A stretch of DNA of 64,000 nucleotides from an actinobacterium LLX17 (GCA_000471045.1 KI301992.1:1930060-1994059); one strand, 5' to 3'. Counted from the stretch's first letter, positions 7,795 to 17,603 are shown. The notes: a model not told the origin generated them from the letters alone. A program made the numbers and translations.

Positions 7795-8378
7795 CCGATG
7801 CCGACCGGTCCCAGGACACGCGTACGGCCCGCCGACGGGGCACGGTGCGCGAGGGCGGAGCGGAGCTGCGTGCGTCCGCGGTGGATGCGGGAGCGGACGG
7901 TGCCGATCTTGATGCCCAGCACGTCCGCGATCTCCTCGTAGGACAGACCTTCGACGTCGCAGAGGACGACGGCGACCCGGAAGTCCTCCGACAACGACAG
8001 CAGGGCGGTCTCGACGTCGGCGTCGAAGCCGGCGTCCTGCACCAGCGCCTCGGGCCGGTCGTGACGTCCCTCGATCTTCTCCTCGGCGCCCTCGGCGAAG
8101 CGGTCCATGCGGATGCGGGTCGCGCGGCGCGCACGGTCCAGGAACAGGTTGGTGGTGATGCGGTGCAACCATCCCGGGAAGTTGCCCGGCTCGTAGGAGT
8201 CGAGCGAGCGGAAGACGCGGATGAACACGTCCTGCGTGAGGTCCTCGGCGTCGTGCCGGTTGCCGGTGAGGCGGTACGCGAGGCGGTACACGCGCGCCGA
8301 GTGCTCAGCCACGATGTCGTCCCAGGCCAGGGAGGGGTGCGTCTCCGGCTCCACCATGGCCCCCATGTCGGTCGTCAT
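7791..8378 (-). CDS. sigE: ECF sigma factor SigE
   Basis: A 195-residue ECF sigma factor with region 2 (AYRLTGNRHDAEDLTQDVF, then GWLHRITTNLFLDRAR) and region 4 HTH (GLSYEEIADVLGIKIGTVRSRIHRGR). It directs RNA polymerase to envelope-stress promoters in actinobacteria. Start: ATG at 8378 is chosen because an ECF-type promoter (8408-8434) lies directly upstream, so a longer frame from 8444 would begin upstream of the transcript. A later ATG at 8363 also fits. The anti-sigma gene follows with a 4-base overlap, and the promoter suggests self-activation. Confidence 0.93.
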   Translation of the reverse strand: MTTDMGAMVEPETHPSLAWDDIVAEHSARVYRLAYRLTGNRHDAEDLTQDVFIRVFRSLDSYEPGNFPGWLHRITTNLFLDRARRATRIRMDRFAEGAEEKIEGRHDRPEALVQDAGFDADVETALLSLSEDFRVAVVLCDVEGLSYEEIADVLGIKIGTVRSRIHRGRTQLRSALAHRAPSAGRTRVLGPVGIG

Positions 8379-8407
8379 GTGCTGATCGTGTCGATCCTTG
8401 CTGAGAG

Positions 8408-8434
8408 AACGCCCACAACGTGCTGACCGTTCCC
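8408..8434 (-). promoter_or_regulatory. ECF-type promoter upstream of sigE
   Basis: On the minus strand GGGAAC (8434-8429) is followed, 17 bases after GGAAC, by CGTT (8411-8408). GGAAC-N16/17-CGTT is the consensus for SigE/SigH-type ECF factors, so sigE probably drives its own gene. Confidence 0.7.
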
Positions 8435-8493
8435 GATGACTCATTCGATCACGTCCTCCAGCGTGGTGCCACGGTCTGCGCCGCCGGCGCCAC

Positions 8494-8499
8494 TACGCT
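8494..8499 (+). promoter_or_regulatory. Leaderless-type -10 box for the O-methyltransferase
   Basis: TACGCT, six bases, GTG at 8506, with no Shine-Dalgarno sequence between. It is divergent from the sigE promoter. Confidence 0.6.
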
Positions 8500-8505
8500 G
8501 AGCCC

Positions 8506-9141
8506 GTGGATCCCGTCAATGCGGCCAGCATCGCGTACGCCGAGGCCTTCCCTGTCGAGGACGAGCACCTCGCCGAGGCCCGGCGCCGTGCCAGCCAGGT
8601 GGGGGTCTCCCCCATCGGCACCGGCGGTGCCGCGACACTCGCGTTCCTGACCGCGGCCGTGCGCGCCCGCGCCGTCGTGGAGGTCGGCACCGGCACCGGT
8701 GTCTCCAGCCTGTGGATCCTGCGGGCCCTGCCGTCCGACGGCGTGCTCACCTCGGTCGACCTCGAGGCCGAGCACCAACGCCACGCGCGCGAGGTCCTGA
8801 GCGCGGCCGGCGTCCCCCCGCAGCGATTCCGGCTCATCGCCGGCGCCGCGCTCGACGTCATGTCGCGCCTGGCCGATGCCGCCTACGACGTGGCGTTCCT
8901 CGACGGCGACAAGGTCGAGTACGGCGAGTACCTCGACGAGGCACTGCGACTCGTGCGTCCGGGCGGTCTCATCTGCTTCGACAACGCGCTCTGGCACGAC
9001 CGCGTCGCCGATCCCGCACAGCGTGATCCCGAGACCGCCGCGATCCGCGAGCTGCTGCAGCGCGTCAAGGACGACGAGCAGCTGCGCGCGGTGCTGCTGC
9101 CGGTGGGCGACGGCCTGCTGGTCGTGCAGACCGCCGGCTAG
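8506..9141 (+). CDS. Class I SAM-dependent O-methyltransferase
   Basis: A 211-residue methyltransferase of the catechol/caffeoyl-CoA O-methyltransferase type. The SAM motif VVEVGTGTGVSSLW is near residues 57-70, followed by LTSVDLEAEH and the metal-site motif DVAFLDGDK, then RPGGLICFDNALWHDRVAD. The family uses a divalent cation and SAM. The acceptor is unknown. The homologous gene in M. tuberculosis sits next to sigE in the same divergent arrangement. Confidence 0.9.
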   Translation: MDPVNAASIAYAEAFPVEDEHLAEARRRASQVGVSPIGTGGAATLAFLTAAVRARAVVEVGTGTGVSSLWILRALPSDGVLTSVDLEAEHQRHAREVLSAAGVPPQRFRLIAGAALDVMSRLADAAYDVAFLDGDKVEYGEYLDEALRLVRPGGLICFDNALWHDRVADPAQRDPETAAIRELLQRVKDDEQLRAVLLPVGDGLLVVQTAG

Positions 9142-9144
9142 CCG

Positions 9145-9489
9145 CTACCCCTCGAAGTTCGCCGAGGACCGGAAGCCCGCAGGACCGCGGACGACCGCCA
9201 CGACCTCGAACGGTTCGATGTGCACGGGCACACTGCCGATGATGCGCGTGCCGACAGCACCGCCCACGGTCTCCTCGAACGACGTCTGGAACTTCTCCCG
9301 GGCGTCGGCCGAGACGAACACGTAGCGACCCTCGAACCACTCACCCTCGCGGGCGCCCCAGGTCTTGAACCGCAGGCCGTCGAGTCCGGCGAACTTCGCG
9401 AAGGACTCCTCCTCCACGTACTTGCGCAGGTGCGCGAGCGTGTCGGCAGGTGCGTTGGTCAACGACCAACGCACCGAGAGTCCGAACAT
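9145..9489 (-). CDS. YdhR-like dimeric alpha/beta barrel protein
   Basis: A 114-residue protein. The segment LDGLRFKTWGAREGEWFEG followed by RYVFVSADAREKFQTSFEE resembles YdhR-type putative monooxygenases, small ferredoxin-like folds that dimerise. No cofactor residues can be picked out, so the activity is uncertain. Its ATG overlaps the stop of the DUF3117 gene by one base (TGATG), so the two are one transcript. It converges with the methyltransferase gene, with three bases between. Confidence 0.6.
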   Translation of the reverse strand: MFGLSVRWSLTNAPADTLAHLRKYVEEESFAKFAGLDGLRFKTWGAREGEWFEGRYVFVSADAREKFQTSFEETVGGAVGTRIIGSVPVHIEPFEVVAVVRGPAGFRSSANFEG

Positions 9490-9650
9490 CAGACAGCTTT
9501 GAGCGCGTCGCCGAGCGTCGAGGCTTCCTCGTTGTTCAGCTCGACCACGAGGCGGCCGCCGCCCTCCAACGGGACGCGCATGACGATGCAGCGCCCTTCC
9601 TTGGTGACCTCCATCGGTCCGTCACCGGTCCGAGGCTTCATGGCCGCCAT
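9489..9650 (-). CDS. DUF3117 protein, 53 aa
   Basis: A small, highly conserved actinobacterial protein. It begins MAAMKPRTGDGPMEVTKEGR and continues with MRVPLEGGGRLVVEL, matching the DUF3117 family, which includes an M. tuberculosis protein of near-identical start. Function is unknown. A clear ribosome site AGAGGGGA lies upstream of the ATG, and a SigA-type promoter sits at 9702-9731. The downstream YdhR-like gene is coupled through TGATG. Confidence 0.92.
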   Translation of the reverse strand: MAAMKPRTGDGPMEVTKEGRCIVMRVPLEGGGRLVVELNNEEASTLGDALKAV

Positions 9651-9701
9651 GCGTTCCCCTCTCGTCGAACGACCGGACGCCAGCGCATCGGGTCGGAGAT
9701 C

Positions 9702-9731
9702 ATTATCGCCTATGGATCACCCGTGGGTCAC
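9702..9731 (-). promoter_or_regulatory. Housekeeping promoter for the DUF3117 gene
   Basis: On the minus strand GTGACC (9731-9726), an 18-base spacer and GATAAT (9707-9702). This is a good SigA-type match and leaves a ~45-base leader before the start codon. Confidence 0.5.
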
Positions 9732-10348
9732 GCCGCTCCCCCATGGTGGTCTCCGCGGGGGTTCGCGACGCAGTCGGCGAGGTGGTCGTCGACCATCCCC
9801 ACGGCCTGCATCAGGGCGTAGGCGGTGGTGGGACCGACGAACCGGAAGCCCAGCGCTCGCAGCCGCTTGGCGAGCGCGGTGGACTCCGGCGTGACTGCCG
9901 GGACGTCGGCCGGGCGCGCGGGCCGAGGCCGGTCCTGAGGGGCGAACGACCACACCTCTGCATCGAGGCGGCCCTCGAGAGCCACCACGGCGCGGGCGTT
10001 GGCGACCGTGGCCTCGATCTTGGCCCGGTTGCGCACGATGCCGGCGTCGCCGAGCAGGCGCTCGACGTCGTGGGGGCCGAACCCTGCGACCTGCTGCGGG
10101 TCGAAGCCGCCGAAGGCCTCACGGAACGCCGGCCGCTTGCGCAGGATGATGGCCCAGGACAGCCCTGACTGGAACGCCTCGAGGCTCAATCGCTCGAACA
10201 GGCCGACGTCGCCGTGGACGGGCCGACCCCACTCGGTGTCGTGGTACGCGAGCATGTCGGGCGCCGTGCCCCAGGGGCAGCGGAGCAGTCCGTCGGGTCC
10301 GGGCAGTGCGTCCACGCGTTCATGCTCCCATCCGGTGCCGACAGTCAC
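9728..10348 (-). CDS. tag: DNA-3-methyladenine glycosylase I
   Basis: A 206-residue base-excision enzyme that removes 3-methyladenine from alkylated DNA. The family zinc ligands are visible: Cys in LRCPW (near 24), His in YHDTEWG (near 35), and the C-terminal His and Cys in DDHLADC. FERLSLEAFQSGLSWAIIL and FRFVGPTTAYALMQAVGM are also typical. Length is about that of the E. coli enzyme plus an N-terminal extension. The start at 10348 is uncertain; no ribosome site is obvious. Confidence 0.92.
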   Translation of the reverse strand: MTVGTGWEHERVDALPGPDGLLRCPWGTAPDMLAYHDTEWGRPVHGDVGLFERLSLEAFQSGLSWAIILRKRPAFREAFGGFDPQQVAGFGPHDVERLLGDAGIVRNRAKIEATVANARAVVALEGRLDAEVWSFAPQDRPRPARPADVPAVTPESTALAKRLRALGFRFVGPTTAYALMQAVGMVDDHLADCVANPRGDHHGGAA

Positions 10349-10402
10349 AGCGAACGGCTAGCATGGGCCAGCCCGTCCCGGGCGCCGCACGAGAGGAACC
10401 GC

Positions 10403-11221
10403 GTGATCCCCGCCCGAACACGAGTCCGCACGCTCGTCGACTCCTCGCGCTTCCAGTGGTTCATCATCGCCGTCATCCTCGCCAACGCGGCGATCCTCGG
10501 GCTCGAGACGTCGCCCGACGTGATGGACCGCGCCCCGTGGCTCGCGACGCTCGGCTGGATCACGGTCGGCATCTTCATCGTCGAGATCGCGCTGCGCATC
10601 TTCGCCCACGGCGCGGCGTTCTTCCGCGACGGATGGAGCCTGTTCGACCTGTTCGTGGTGCTGATCGCCCTGGTGCCGGCGTCGGGCAACCTCGGCGTGC
10701 TGCGGGTGCTGCGGGTGCTCCGTGTCCTGCGGCTGCTCTCGGCGGTGCGCTCGATGCGACGGGTCGTGGCAGCCCTGGGGGCCACGCTGCCCGGCATGGC
10801 CTCCATCGGCGCCCTGCTGGTCATGCTGGTCTACGTGAGCGGCGTGATGTCGACGCACCTGTTCAGGGAGACCGACCCCGAGCACTGGGGCGACCTGCCC
10901 ACGTCGCTGCTCTCGTTGTTCCAGGTCATGACCGGTGACGACTGGGCCAACGTCATCCGTCCGGTCACCGACGCCCATCCGGCAGCATGGCTGTTCTTCA
11001 TCACCTACATCCTGATCTCGACCTACATCGTGCTCAACCTGTTCATCGCCGTGGCCGTCGAGGCACTGGAGATGCAGAAGGACGAGGACACGCAGGAGAT
11101 CGTCGCCGAGGTCGAGGAGGGGGAGGCCAACGTGCTGGCGGCCCTCGCCGAGCTGCAGGCCGAGGTCTCTCAGCTGCGCGCAGAGCTGAATCGTGAGGGG
11201 CTGGGTCGCGAGCGAGCCTGA
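10403..11221 (+). CDS. Single-domain voltage-gated cation channel (NaVBac-like)
   Basis: A 272-residue six-helix channel subunit that should form a tetramer. S1 is near 17-36, S2 47-69, S3 78-95. S4 carries Arg at 101, 104, 107, 110, 116, 119 and 120 in an every-third pattern. S5 is 129-153, the pore loop 166-187, and S6 195-222. A C-terminal charged coiled coil (LAALAELQAEVSQLRAEL) is typical of bacterial Nav channels. The filter reads TGDDW (177-181) where NaChBac has TLESW; two acidic residues could favour Ca2+. GTG at 10403 follows GAGAGGAACC, a good ribosome site. Confidence 0.88.
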   Translation: MIPARTRVRTLVDSSRFQWFIIAVILANAAILGLETSPDVMDRAPWLATLGWITVGIFIVEIALRIFAHGAAFFRDGWSLFDLFVVLIALVPASGNLGVLRVLRVLRVLRLLSAVRSMRRVVAALGATLPGMASIGALLVMLVYVSGVMSTHLFRETDPEHWGDLPTSLLSLFQVMTGDDWANVIRPVTDAHPAAWLFFITYILISTYIVLNLFIAVAVEALEMQKDEDTQEIVAEVEEGEANVLAALAELQAEVSQLRAELNREGLGRERA

Positions 11222-11222
11222 G

Positions 11223-11941
<719 letters not shown>

Positions 11942-11945
<4 letters not shown>

Positions 11946-13000
11946 GTCGTCAACCATGTCCTCAGTCGGGTCTCGACCTGCAGCAGGTGCTCGACCGGCA
12001 CGTGCTCGTCGGCCTTGTGGGCGAACAGCGGGTCACCCGGTCCGTAGTTGACCGCTGGGACGCCCAGCAGGGTGAACTGGGCGACGTCGGTCCAGCCGAA
12101 CTTGGGGCTGACCTCGGCCCCCACGGCCTCGACGAAGGCCGTCGCCGCGGGGTGGGAGAGCCCGGGCAGGGCGCCGGGCGCGGAGTCGGTGACGACGAGC
12201 CCGAAGCCCTCGAAGATCTCCTGCAGGTGGGTGAAGGCATCGGCCTCGGAGCGGTCCGGCGCGAACCGGAAGTTGACCGTCACGACGGCCTCGTCGGGCA
12301 CCACGTTGCCCGCGACGCCGCCAGTGATCGCGACGGCGTTGAGGCCCTCGCGGTAGGTGAGTCCGTCGATCGTGACCTGGCGGGCCGTGTAGGTGGCCAG
12401 CAGGTCGAGGACGGGGGCCAAGGCGTGGATGGCGTTCGAGCCCATCCACGACCGCGCCGAGTGCGCGCGCTCCCCCGCGGTGCGGATGTCGATGCGCATC
12501 GTCCCTTGGCAGCCGGCCTCGACGTTGGCGTTCGACGGCTCCATGAGGATGGCGAAGTCGCCGGCGAGCAGCTCGGGGCGCTCCCGAGCGAGCCGGCCCA
12601 GGCCGTTGAACTCGGCGGCGATCTCCTCGGCCTCGTAGAAGACGTAGGTGACGTCGCGCACCGGCTCCGGCACGGTGGCGGCCATGCGGAGGGCCACGGC
12701 GACGCCGCCCTTCATGTCGCAGGAGCCGAGGCCGTGCAGGATGCCGTCCTCGAGTCGCGACGGCAGGTTGTGGTTCTCCGGCACGGTGTCGAGATGCCCG
12801 GCGATGACGACGCGCTCGGCGCGGCCCAGCTGGGTGCGGGCCACGATCGTGTGACCGTCACGCACCACGTCGAGGTGCGGCAGCTGACGGAGCGCGGCCT
12901 CGACGTCGTCGGCGATGACCTGCTCGTGCAGGCTCTCGGAGGGGAGGTCGACGAGCGCGGCGGTGAGCGCGACGACGTCGGCGGTCAGGTCGAGGGCCAC
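11942..13000 (-). CDS. dapE: Succinyl-diaminopimelate desuccinylase
   Basis: A 352-residue M20 metallopeptidase-fold enzyme of lysine/diaminopimelate synthesis. Zinc-site motifs are AGHLDTVP (near 66-73), [10 protein letters not shown] (near 91-100) and [12 protein letters not shown] (near 123-134), with a His near the C-terminus ([10 protein letters not shown]). The GTG start at 13000 lies inside the end of the VOC gene (16-base overlap), and its stop overlaps the LOG gene, giving a tightly coupled set. Confidence 0.92.
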
Positions 13001-13683
13001 GTCCCCACTCTGTCATGGTCGAAGACGCAGAACTCGTTGCCCTCGGGGTCGGCCATCACGGTCCACGAGTCCCCGGCGGTGGGCGTCCGGATCACGCTCG
13101 CCCCGCGTTGCACGAGGTCGTCGATCGTGGTGCCGGAGCGGAGCTTCACGTCCCAGTGCACGCGATTCTTGACGGTCTTCGGCTCCGGCACCGGGACGAA
13201 GTCGAACGAGTCGCCCGGGAACCCGGGCACGTCGTCGAGGTGGGAGTAGCCCGACGGGTCGTCGGTCACCCGGCCACCGAGGACGTCGCACCACCAGCGA
13301 GAGATGGCGGCGGGGTCCACGGCGTCGACGACGAGGTCCTTGAACGCCGGGGACGCGCCCTCCGTGACGAACACGCAGAACTCCTGGCCCTCCGGGTCGG
13401 CGAGGACCGTCCAGGCGAACTCGCCCGGCTCGCTGAGGTGCGGTGCGTCGGCGAGCGCGTCGAGCGAACCGTCGCGGACGTCCAGGTGCACCCGGTTCTT
13501 GACGGTCTTCGGCTCCGGCACCGGGACGATCCACACGGACTGGTCGGGTTGCTCGCCGCGCAGGAGGTACCAATCGTCCTCGACCCGGTCGACGCGCAGC
13601 CCCAGACGTTCGGCCCAGAACAGGGCCTCCGCGCGGGCGTCGACGGCGTCGATGATGAGGTCCTTGAAGGTCACCAGGCTCAT
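12985..13683 (-). CDS. Two-domain VOC (glyoxalase-fold) protein
   Basis: A 232-residue protein made of two glyoxalase-like halves (~1-110 and ~111-232). Each half carries nearly the same stretch, [14 protein letters not shown] plus L/W and DV, and each ends with DPEG(Q/N)EFCVF, so it is an internal duplication. Members of this group are often called antibiotic-resistance or dioxygenase-like proteins, but the substrate is unknown. ATG at 13683 stands six bases after a TACCGT box. It overlaps dapE by 16 bases. Confidence 0.82.
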   Translation of the reverse strand: MSLVTFKDLIIDAVDARAEALFWAERLGLRVDRVEDDWYLLRGEQPDQSVWIVPVPEPKTVKNRVHLDVRDGSLDALADAPHLSEPGEFAWTVLADPEGQEFCVFVTEGASPAFKDLVVDAVDPAAISRWWCDVLGGRVTDDPSGYSHLDDVPGFPGDSFDFVPVPEPKTVKNRVHWDVKLRSGTTIDDLVQRGASVIRTPTAGDSWTVMADPEGNEFCVFDHDRVGTWPST

Positions 13684-13689
13684 GGCCCG

Positions 13690-13695
13690 ACGGTA
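13690..13695 (-). promoter_or_regulatory. Leaderless-type -10 box for the VOC-dapE-LOG genes
   Basis: Minus strand TACCGT, six bases, ATG at 13683. It can make the VOC-dapE-LOG set independent of the genes upstream. Confidence 0.5.
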
Positions 13696-13720
13696 GGCTC
13701 CTGCACCGGACTCGGCACGC

Positions 13721-14170
13721 TCAGCCGGCGACGCGCTGCAGCAGGAACGGCAGACCGTGACGCCGTCCGCCCGGCACGTCGGTGAAGGTCAGGCCCACGG
13801 CGGACCCGGGGCCGAGGAGTCGGATCTCGTCTCGTACCCACCGCCACGGGCGCGGCGCCTCGGAGGCGTACGAGACGACGGCGGCCGGGCGGCCGTCCGC
13901 CCACGACTCGCCGATCCCGAGCGTCATCGGCAGCCGCTCCTCGACCGCACCGGCTCGACGACGCACCAGGTTGGTGCCAACGCTGCCGTCGAAGCGCTTG
14001 CCCTCCCACCGCGGCAGACCGATCACGGCCAAGCCGACCGGCGCCGCGTGCCGCAAGGGACGCAGGAAGACCGGCCGCCAGGTGCCTTGCAGGTCCGCGA
14101 TGGACGGGACCGCGAGACCTGACCACATCGCCTGGGCACGTCGCACGGTGTCCGGAGCGGTCATGGTCAC
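13721..14170 (-). CDS. Uncharacterised protein, possible GXWXG/DUF4334-like fold
   Basis: A 149-residue soluble protein. Segments LQGTWRP, RWEGKRFDG and AAVVSYA faintly recall the GXWXG and DUF4334 lipocalin-like domains, which share a W-x-GKRF stretch, but the likeness is weak and I would not assign a ligand. It begins nine bases after the acyl-CoA dehydrogenase stop, so it is probably cotranscribed with that gene. ATG codons at 14170 and 14164 are both possible starts. Confidence 0.6.
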   Translation of the reverse strand: MTMTAPDTVRRAQAMWSGLAVPSIADLQGTWRPVFLRPLRHAAPVGLAVIGLPRWEGKRFDGSVGTNLVRRRAGAVEERLPMTLGIGESWADGRPAAVVSYASEAPRPWRWVRDEIRLLGPGSAVGLTFTDVPGGRRHGLPFLLQRVAG

Positions 14171-14179
14171 GACATCGTC

Positions 14180-15343
14180 CTAGAGCGTGGACTGGACGCC
14201 GGCGAGGAGCTGGCGACCCATGACGATGCGCTGGACCTGGTTGGTGCCTTCGTAGATCTGGGTGATCTTGGCGTCACGCATCATCCGCTCGACCGGGTAG
14301 TCGCGGGTGAAGCCGTAGCCGCCGAGCAGCTGCACGGCGTCGGTCGTGACCTGCATGGCGGTGTCGGACGCGAAGGCCTTCGCGGCGGCACCGAAGAACG
14401 TGAGGTCGGAGTCGCCGCGCTCGGAGCGGCCGGCGGCGGCGTAGGTGAGCTGGCGGGCGGCCTCGATCTTCATGCCCATGTCGGCGAGCATGAACTCGAT
14501 GCCCTGGAACTCCGCGATCGCCTTGCCGAACTGCTTCCGCTCCTTGACGTAGCCCAGCGCGTAGTCGAGGGCGCCCTGGGCGACGCCGACGGCCTGCGCG
14601 GCGATCGTGACGCGCGTGTGGTCAAGGGTCTTCATCGCGATGGAGAAGCCCTCGCCGACCTCGCCGATGATCCGATCGCCGGGGATGCGGACCTGGTCGA
14701 AGTAGACCTCGCGGGTCGGTGAGCCCTTGATGCCGAGCTTCTTCTCCGCGGCACCGAACGAGACACCCTGGTCGGACTTCTCGACCACGAAGGCCGTGAT
14801 GCCCTTGCTGCGCTTCTCCGGATCGGTCTGCGCGAGCACGGTGTAGTACTCCGACTCCCCGGCGTTGGTGATCCACCGCTTGACGCCGTTGATGACCCAG
14901 TCGTCACCGTCGCGGGTCGCGCGGGTCTTCTGGTTCGCCGCGTCACTGCCCGCGTCGGGCTCGGACAGGCAGTACGAGAAGCCACCGTCACCGGCCGCGA
15001 GCCGCGTCAGGTACTCCTTCTTGATGGCCTCGCCGCCACCGATCTGCACCGGCAGCGACCCCAGCTTGTTGACGGCCGGGATCAGCGAGCTGGAGACGCA
15101 CACGCGCGCGACCTCCTCGATGACCAGCACCGTCGCCAAAGCGTCGGCGCCGGCGCCGCCGTACTCCTCGGGCACGTGCGGGGCGTGGAAGTCCGCCGCC
15201 ACGAGGGCGTCGTGCGCCTCCTGCGGGTAGCGCGCCTGCTCGTCGACGTCGGCCGCGAACGGCGCGATCTTGGCCTCCGCGACCGCGCGCACAGCCTCGC
15301 GGATCGCCTGGTGCTCCTCGGAGAGGACGAACATGTCAGACAC
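14180..15343 (-). CDS. Acyl-CoA dehydrogenase
   Basis: A 387-residue flavoenzyme that introduces the alpha,beta double bond in an acyl-CoA. The family signatures [14 protein letters not shown] and [13 protein letters not shown] are present, along with [35 protein letters not shown], which carries the usual catalytic Glu (YEGT). The start is GTG at 15343 with AGGAG upstream. Two identical palindromes at 15375-15412 lie just before the gene, so a TetR-type repressor probably controls it. Substrate chain type cannot be read from the sequence. Confidence 0.92.
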   Translation of the reverse strand: MSDMFVLSEEHQAIREAVRAVAEAKIAPFAADVDEQARYPQEAHDALVAADFHAPHVPEEYGGAGADALATVLVIEEVARVCVSSSLIPAVNKLGSLPVQIGGGEAIKKEYLTRLAAGDGGFSYCLSEPDAGSDAANQKTRATRDGDDWVINGVKRWITNAGESEYYTVLAQTDPEKRSKGITAFVVEKSDQGVSFGAAEKKLGIKGSPTREVYFDQVRIPGDRIIGEVGEGFSIAMKTLDHTRVTIAAQAVGVAQGALDYALGYVKERKQFGKAIAEFQGIEFMLADMGMKIEAARQLTYAAAGRSERGDSDLTFFGAAAKAFASDTAMQVTTDAVQLLGGYGFTRDYPVERMMRDAKITQIYEGTNQVQRIVMGRQLLAGVQSTL

Positions 15344-15374
15344 GGTGGTGCTCCTGGACTCGACGGTCGATGTA

Positions 15375-15412
15375 CTAGGACGTCCTAGCACCTACATCCT
15401 AGGACGTCCTAG
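15375..15412. promoter_or_regulatory. Two copies of a perfect 14-bp palindrome (TetR-type operator)
   Basis: CTAGGACGTCCTAG, its own reverse complement, occurs at 15375-15388 and 15399-15412, 24 bases apart. They sit 32-69 bases upstream of the acyl-CoA dehydrogenase start and ~150 bases before mqo. The size and pairing fit binding of two dimers of a TetR-family regulator. Confidence 0.75.
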
Positions 15413-15557
15413 CAACTGTCCGGCACCGGCCTGCTGCGACGCAGATCACATCCCGAGCGGCCAACATCACACCCGCTCCGTACGGCTTGTGCGCGCGGCG
15501 TTCGGCACCATGGATGAGTGGTTGCCACGAGCGACCAGATCACACCCGATCGAGGAG

Positions 15558-17090
15558 ATGTCGGCGTTGCCCGAGAACGCGAACCGTCCCGCCCCGACCA
15601 CCTCCGCCGTACCCGGTCGCATCACGACCGACGTGCTGCTGGTGGGCGCAGGCATCATGAGCGCCACGCTCGGCTCCCTCATCCGGAGCCTCGAGCCGGA
15701 CTGGTCGATCACGATGCTGGAGCGCCTAGACGGCCCCGCGCTCGAGAGCTCGGACCCCTGGAACAACGCCGGTACCGGCCACGCCGCCCTGTGCGAGCTG
15801 AACTACACCCCGCAGCTGGCCGACGGCTCGGTCGACGTGAGCAAGGCCATCACGGTCAACGAGCAGTTCCAGCTCTCGCGCCAGTTCTGGGCGAACTGCG
15901 TCGACAACGGCGTCCTGCACGACCCCTCGTCCTTCATCAACGCCGTTCCGCACGTCAGCTTCGTGCAGGGCCGCGAGAACGCCGAGTACCTGCGCAAGCG
16001 TCATGACGCCCTCTCGGCCAGCCCGCTGTTCGAGGGCATCGAGTACGTCGACGACCGTGACGAGTTCGCCCGCCGCCTGCCGCTCATGGCTGCCGGCCGC
16101 GACGAGTCCGAGACCGTCGCCCTCAACTGGTCCGAGAACGGCACCGACGTCGACTTCGGCTCGCTGTCGTCGCAGTTCGTGGGCCACCTCGCCCGCAGCG
16201 GCGCCGACATCCGCTACGGCCACCAGGTCAAGAACGTCACCCGCGACACCGACGGCACCTGGCGCGTCAAGGTCAAGGACACCCGCACCGGCGAGAAGAT
16301 CATGATCTCGGCGAAGTTCGTCTTCGTCGGCGCCGGTGGTGGCGCCATCCAGCTCCTGCAGAAGTCCGGCATCCCCGAGATCCGCGGCTTCGCCGGCTTC
16401 CCCGTCAGCGGCCAGTTCCTGCGCTGCCTCGACGAGGACATCGCCACGCAGCACGAGGCCAAGGTCTACGGCATGGCCGCAGTGGGCGCCCCGCCGATGT
16501 CGGTGCCGCACCTCGACACCCGCGTCATCGACGGCCACCGCTCGCTGCTGTTCGGCCCGTACGCCGGCTGGACCCCCAAGTTCCTCAAGGAGGGCTCGTT
16601 CACCGACCTGCCCCTCTCGATCCGTCCGCACAACCTGATGCCGATGGCCGGTGTCGGCGTCACGTCGTGGTCGCTGATCAAGTACCTCGTCACCGAGGTG
16701 CTGAAGACCCAGCGCAAGAAGGTTGACGCGCTGCAGGTGTTCGCCCCGCTGGCCGAGGCCGACGACTGGGAGCTCATCACCGCCGGTCAGCGCGTGCAGG
16801 TCGTGCGCAAGAAGGGCCGCGGCGGCGCGCTGGAGTTCGGCACCACGGTCATCAACTCGGCCGACGGGTCGATCGCCGGTCTGCTGGGCGCGTCCCCCGG
16901 CGCCTCGACGGCCGTGGCCGCGATGCTCGACGTGCTGGAGCGCTGCTTCTCCGATCGCATCGAGTCCTGGCGTCCGCAGCTCAAGGAGCTGGTGCCGTCG
17001 TACGGCACGCCGCTGCAGGACAACCCGTCGCTGCTGGCCGACCTGCGCAGCTGGACCGATCGCTCGCTCGGACTGGTCCCGCCCGCCTGA
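15558..17090 (+). CDS. mqo: Malate:quinone oxidoreductase
   Basis: A 510-residue FAD enzyme that oxidises malate to oxaloacetate and passes electrons to the quinone pool at the membrane. Seen: dinucleotide motif [16 protein letters not shown] near 28-43, [41 protein letters not shown], and a C-terminal [10 protein letters not shown]. Length fits the family. GAGGAG directly abuts the ATG at 15558, which is too close; TTG at 15567 has the right spacing and may be the true start. It converges with purE, nine bases apart. Confidence 0.94.
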   Translation: MSALPENANRPAPTTSAVPGRITTDVLLVGAGIMSATLGSLIRSLEPDWSITMLERLDGPALESSDPWNNAGTGHAALCELNYTPQLADGSVDVSKAITVNEQFQLSRQFWANCVDNGVLHDPSSFINAVPHVSFVQGRENAEYLRKRHDALSASPLFEGIEYVDDRDEFARRLPLMAAGRDESETVALNWSENGTDVDFGSLSSQFVGHLARSGADIRYGHQVKNVTRDTDGTWRVKVKDTRTGEKIMISAKFVFVGAGGGAIQLLQKSGIPEIRGFAGFPVSGQFLRCLDEDIATQHEAKVYGMAAVGAPPMSVPHLDTRVIDGHRSLLFGPYAGWTPKFLKEGSFTDLPLSIRPHNLMPMAGVGVTSWSLIKYLVTEVLKTQRKKVDALQVFAPLAEADDWELITAGQRVQVVRKKGRGGALEFGTTVINSADGSIAGLLGASPGASTAVAAMLDVLERCFSDRIESWRPQLKELVPSYGTPLQDNPSLLADLRSWTDRSLGLVPPA

Positions 17091-17099
17091 TCCAGCCGC

Positions 17100-17591
17100 T
17101 CAGCGCGCGTCGCGGACCGTGGCGCCCTTGGCACGGGCCGCGTCGGCAAGAGCGGCCTGGAACTCGAGCATGCGCTGGGTGAGCCCGGCGTCACCGATCG
17201 CGAGGATGCGGGCGGCGAGCAGGCCCGCGTTGCGCGCGTTGCCGATCGACACCGTGGCGACCGGCACGCCGGCGGGCATCTGCACGATCGAGAGCAGCGA
17301 GTCCATGCCGTCGAGGTACTTCAACGGCACCGGCACGCCGATGACCGGCAGCGGAGTGACCGCGGCCAGCATGCCTGGCAGGTGGGCCGCTCCCCCGGCG
17401 CCGGCGATGATGACCTCAAGGCCGCGGGTGTGCGCCTCGCGACCGTAGGCCAGCATCTCGTCGGGCATCCGGTGGGCCGAGACGACGTCGGCCTCGGAGG
17501 CAATGCCCAGCTCGTCGAGGGCCGTCGCCGCGGCCTCCATGGTGGGCCAGTCGGAGTCCGACCCCATGACGATGCCGACGCGAGCGCTCAT
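17100..17591 (-). CDS. purE: N5-carboxyaminoimidazole ribonucleotide mutase
   Basis: A 163-residue class I PurE, which converts N5-CAIR to CAIR in purine synthesis. Motifs: [14 protein letters not shown] near the N-terminus, SAHRMPDEM, and [14 protein letters not shown] in the middle, all part of the active site. ATG at 17591 stands six bases after a TAGGGT box that overlaps the end of purK, so purE can also be made from its own leaderless transcript. Confidence 0.95.
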   Translation of the reverse strand: MSARVGIVMGSDSDWPTMEAAATALDELGIASEADVVSAHRMPDEMLAYGREAHTRGLEVIIAGAGGAAHLPGMLAAVTPLPVIGVPVPLKYLDGMDSLLSIVQMPAGVPVATVSIGNARNAGLLAARILAIGDAGLTQRMLEFQAALADAARAKGATVRDAR

Positions 17592-17597
17592 GCAGGC

Positions 17598-17603
17598 ACC
17601 CTA
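17598..17603 (-). promoter_or_regulatory. Leaderless-type -10 box for purE
   Basis: Minus strand TAGGGT, six bases, ATG at 17591; it overlaps the purK stop codon (17601-17603). Confidence 0.5.

Noticed and set aside
11987-13249. Plus-strand frame of ~420 codons
   Set aside because: Antisense to dapE and the VOC gene; no recognisable domain.
15375-15412. Transposon ends or attachment site
   Set aside because: No integrase or transposase is near, and the pair sits in a normal promoter position.
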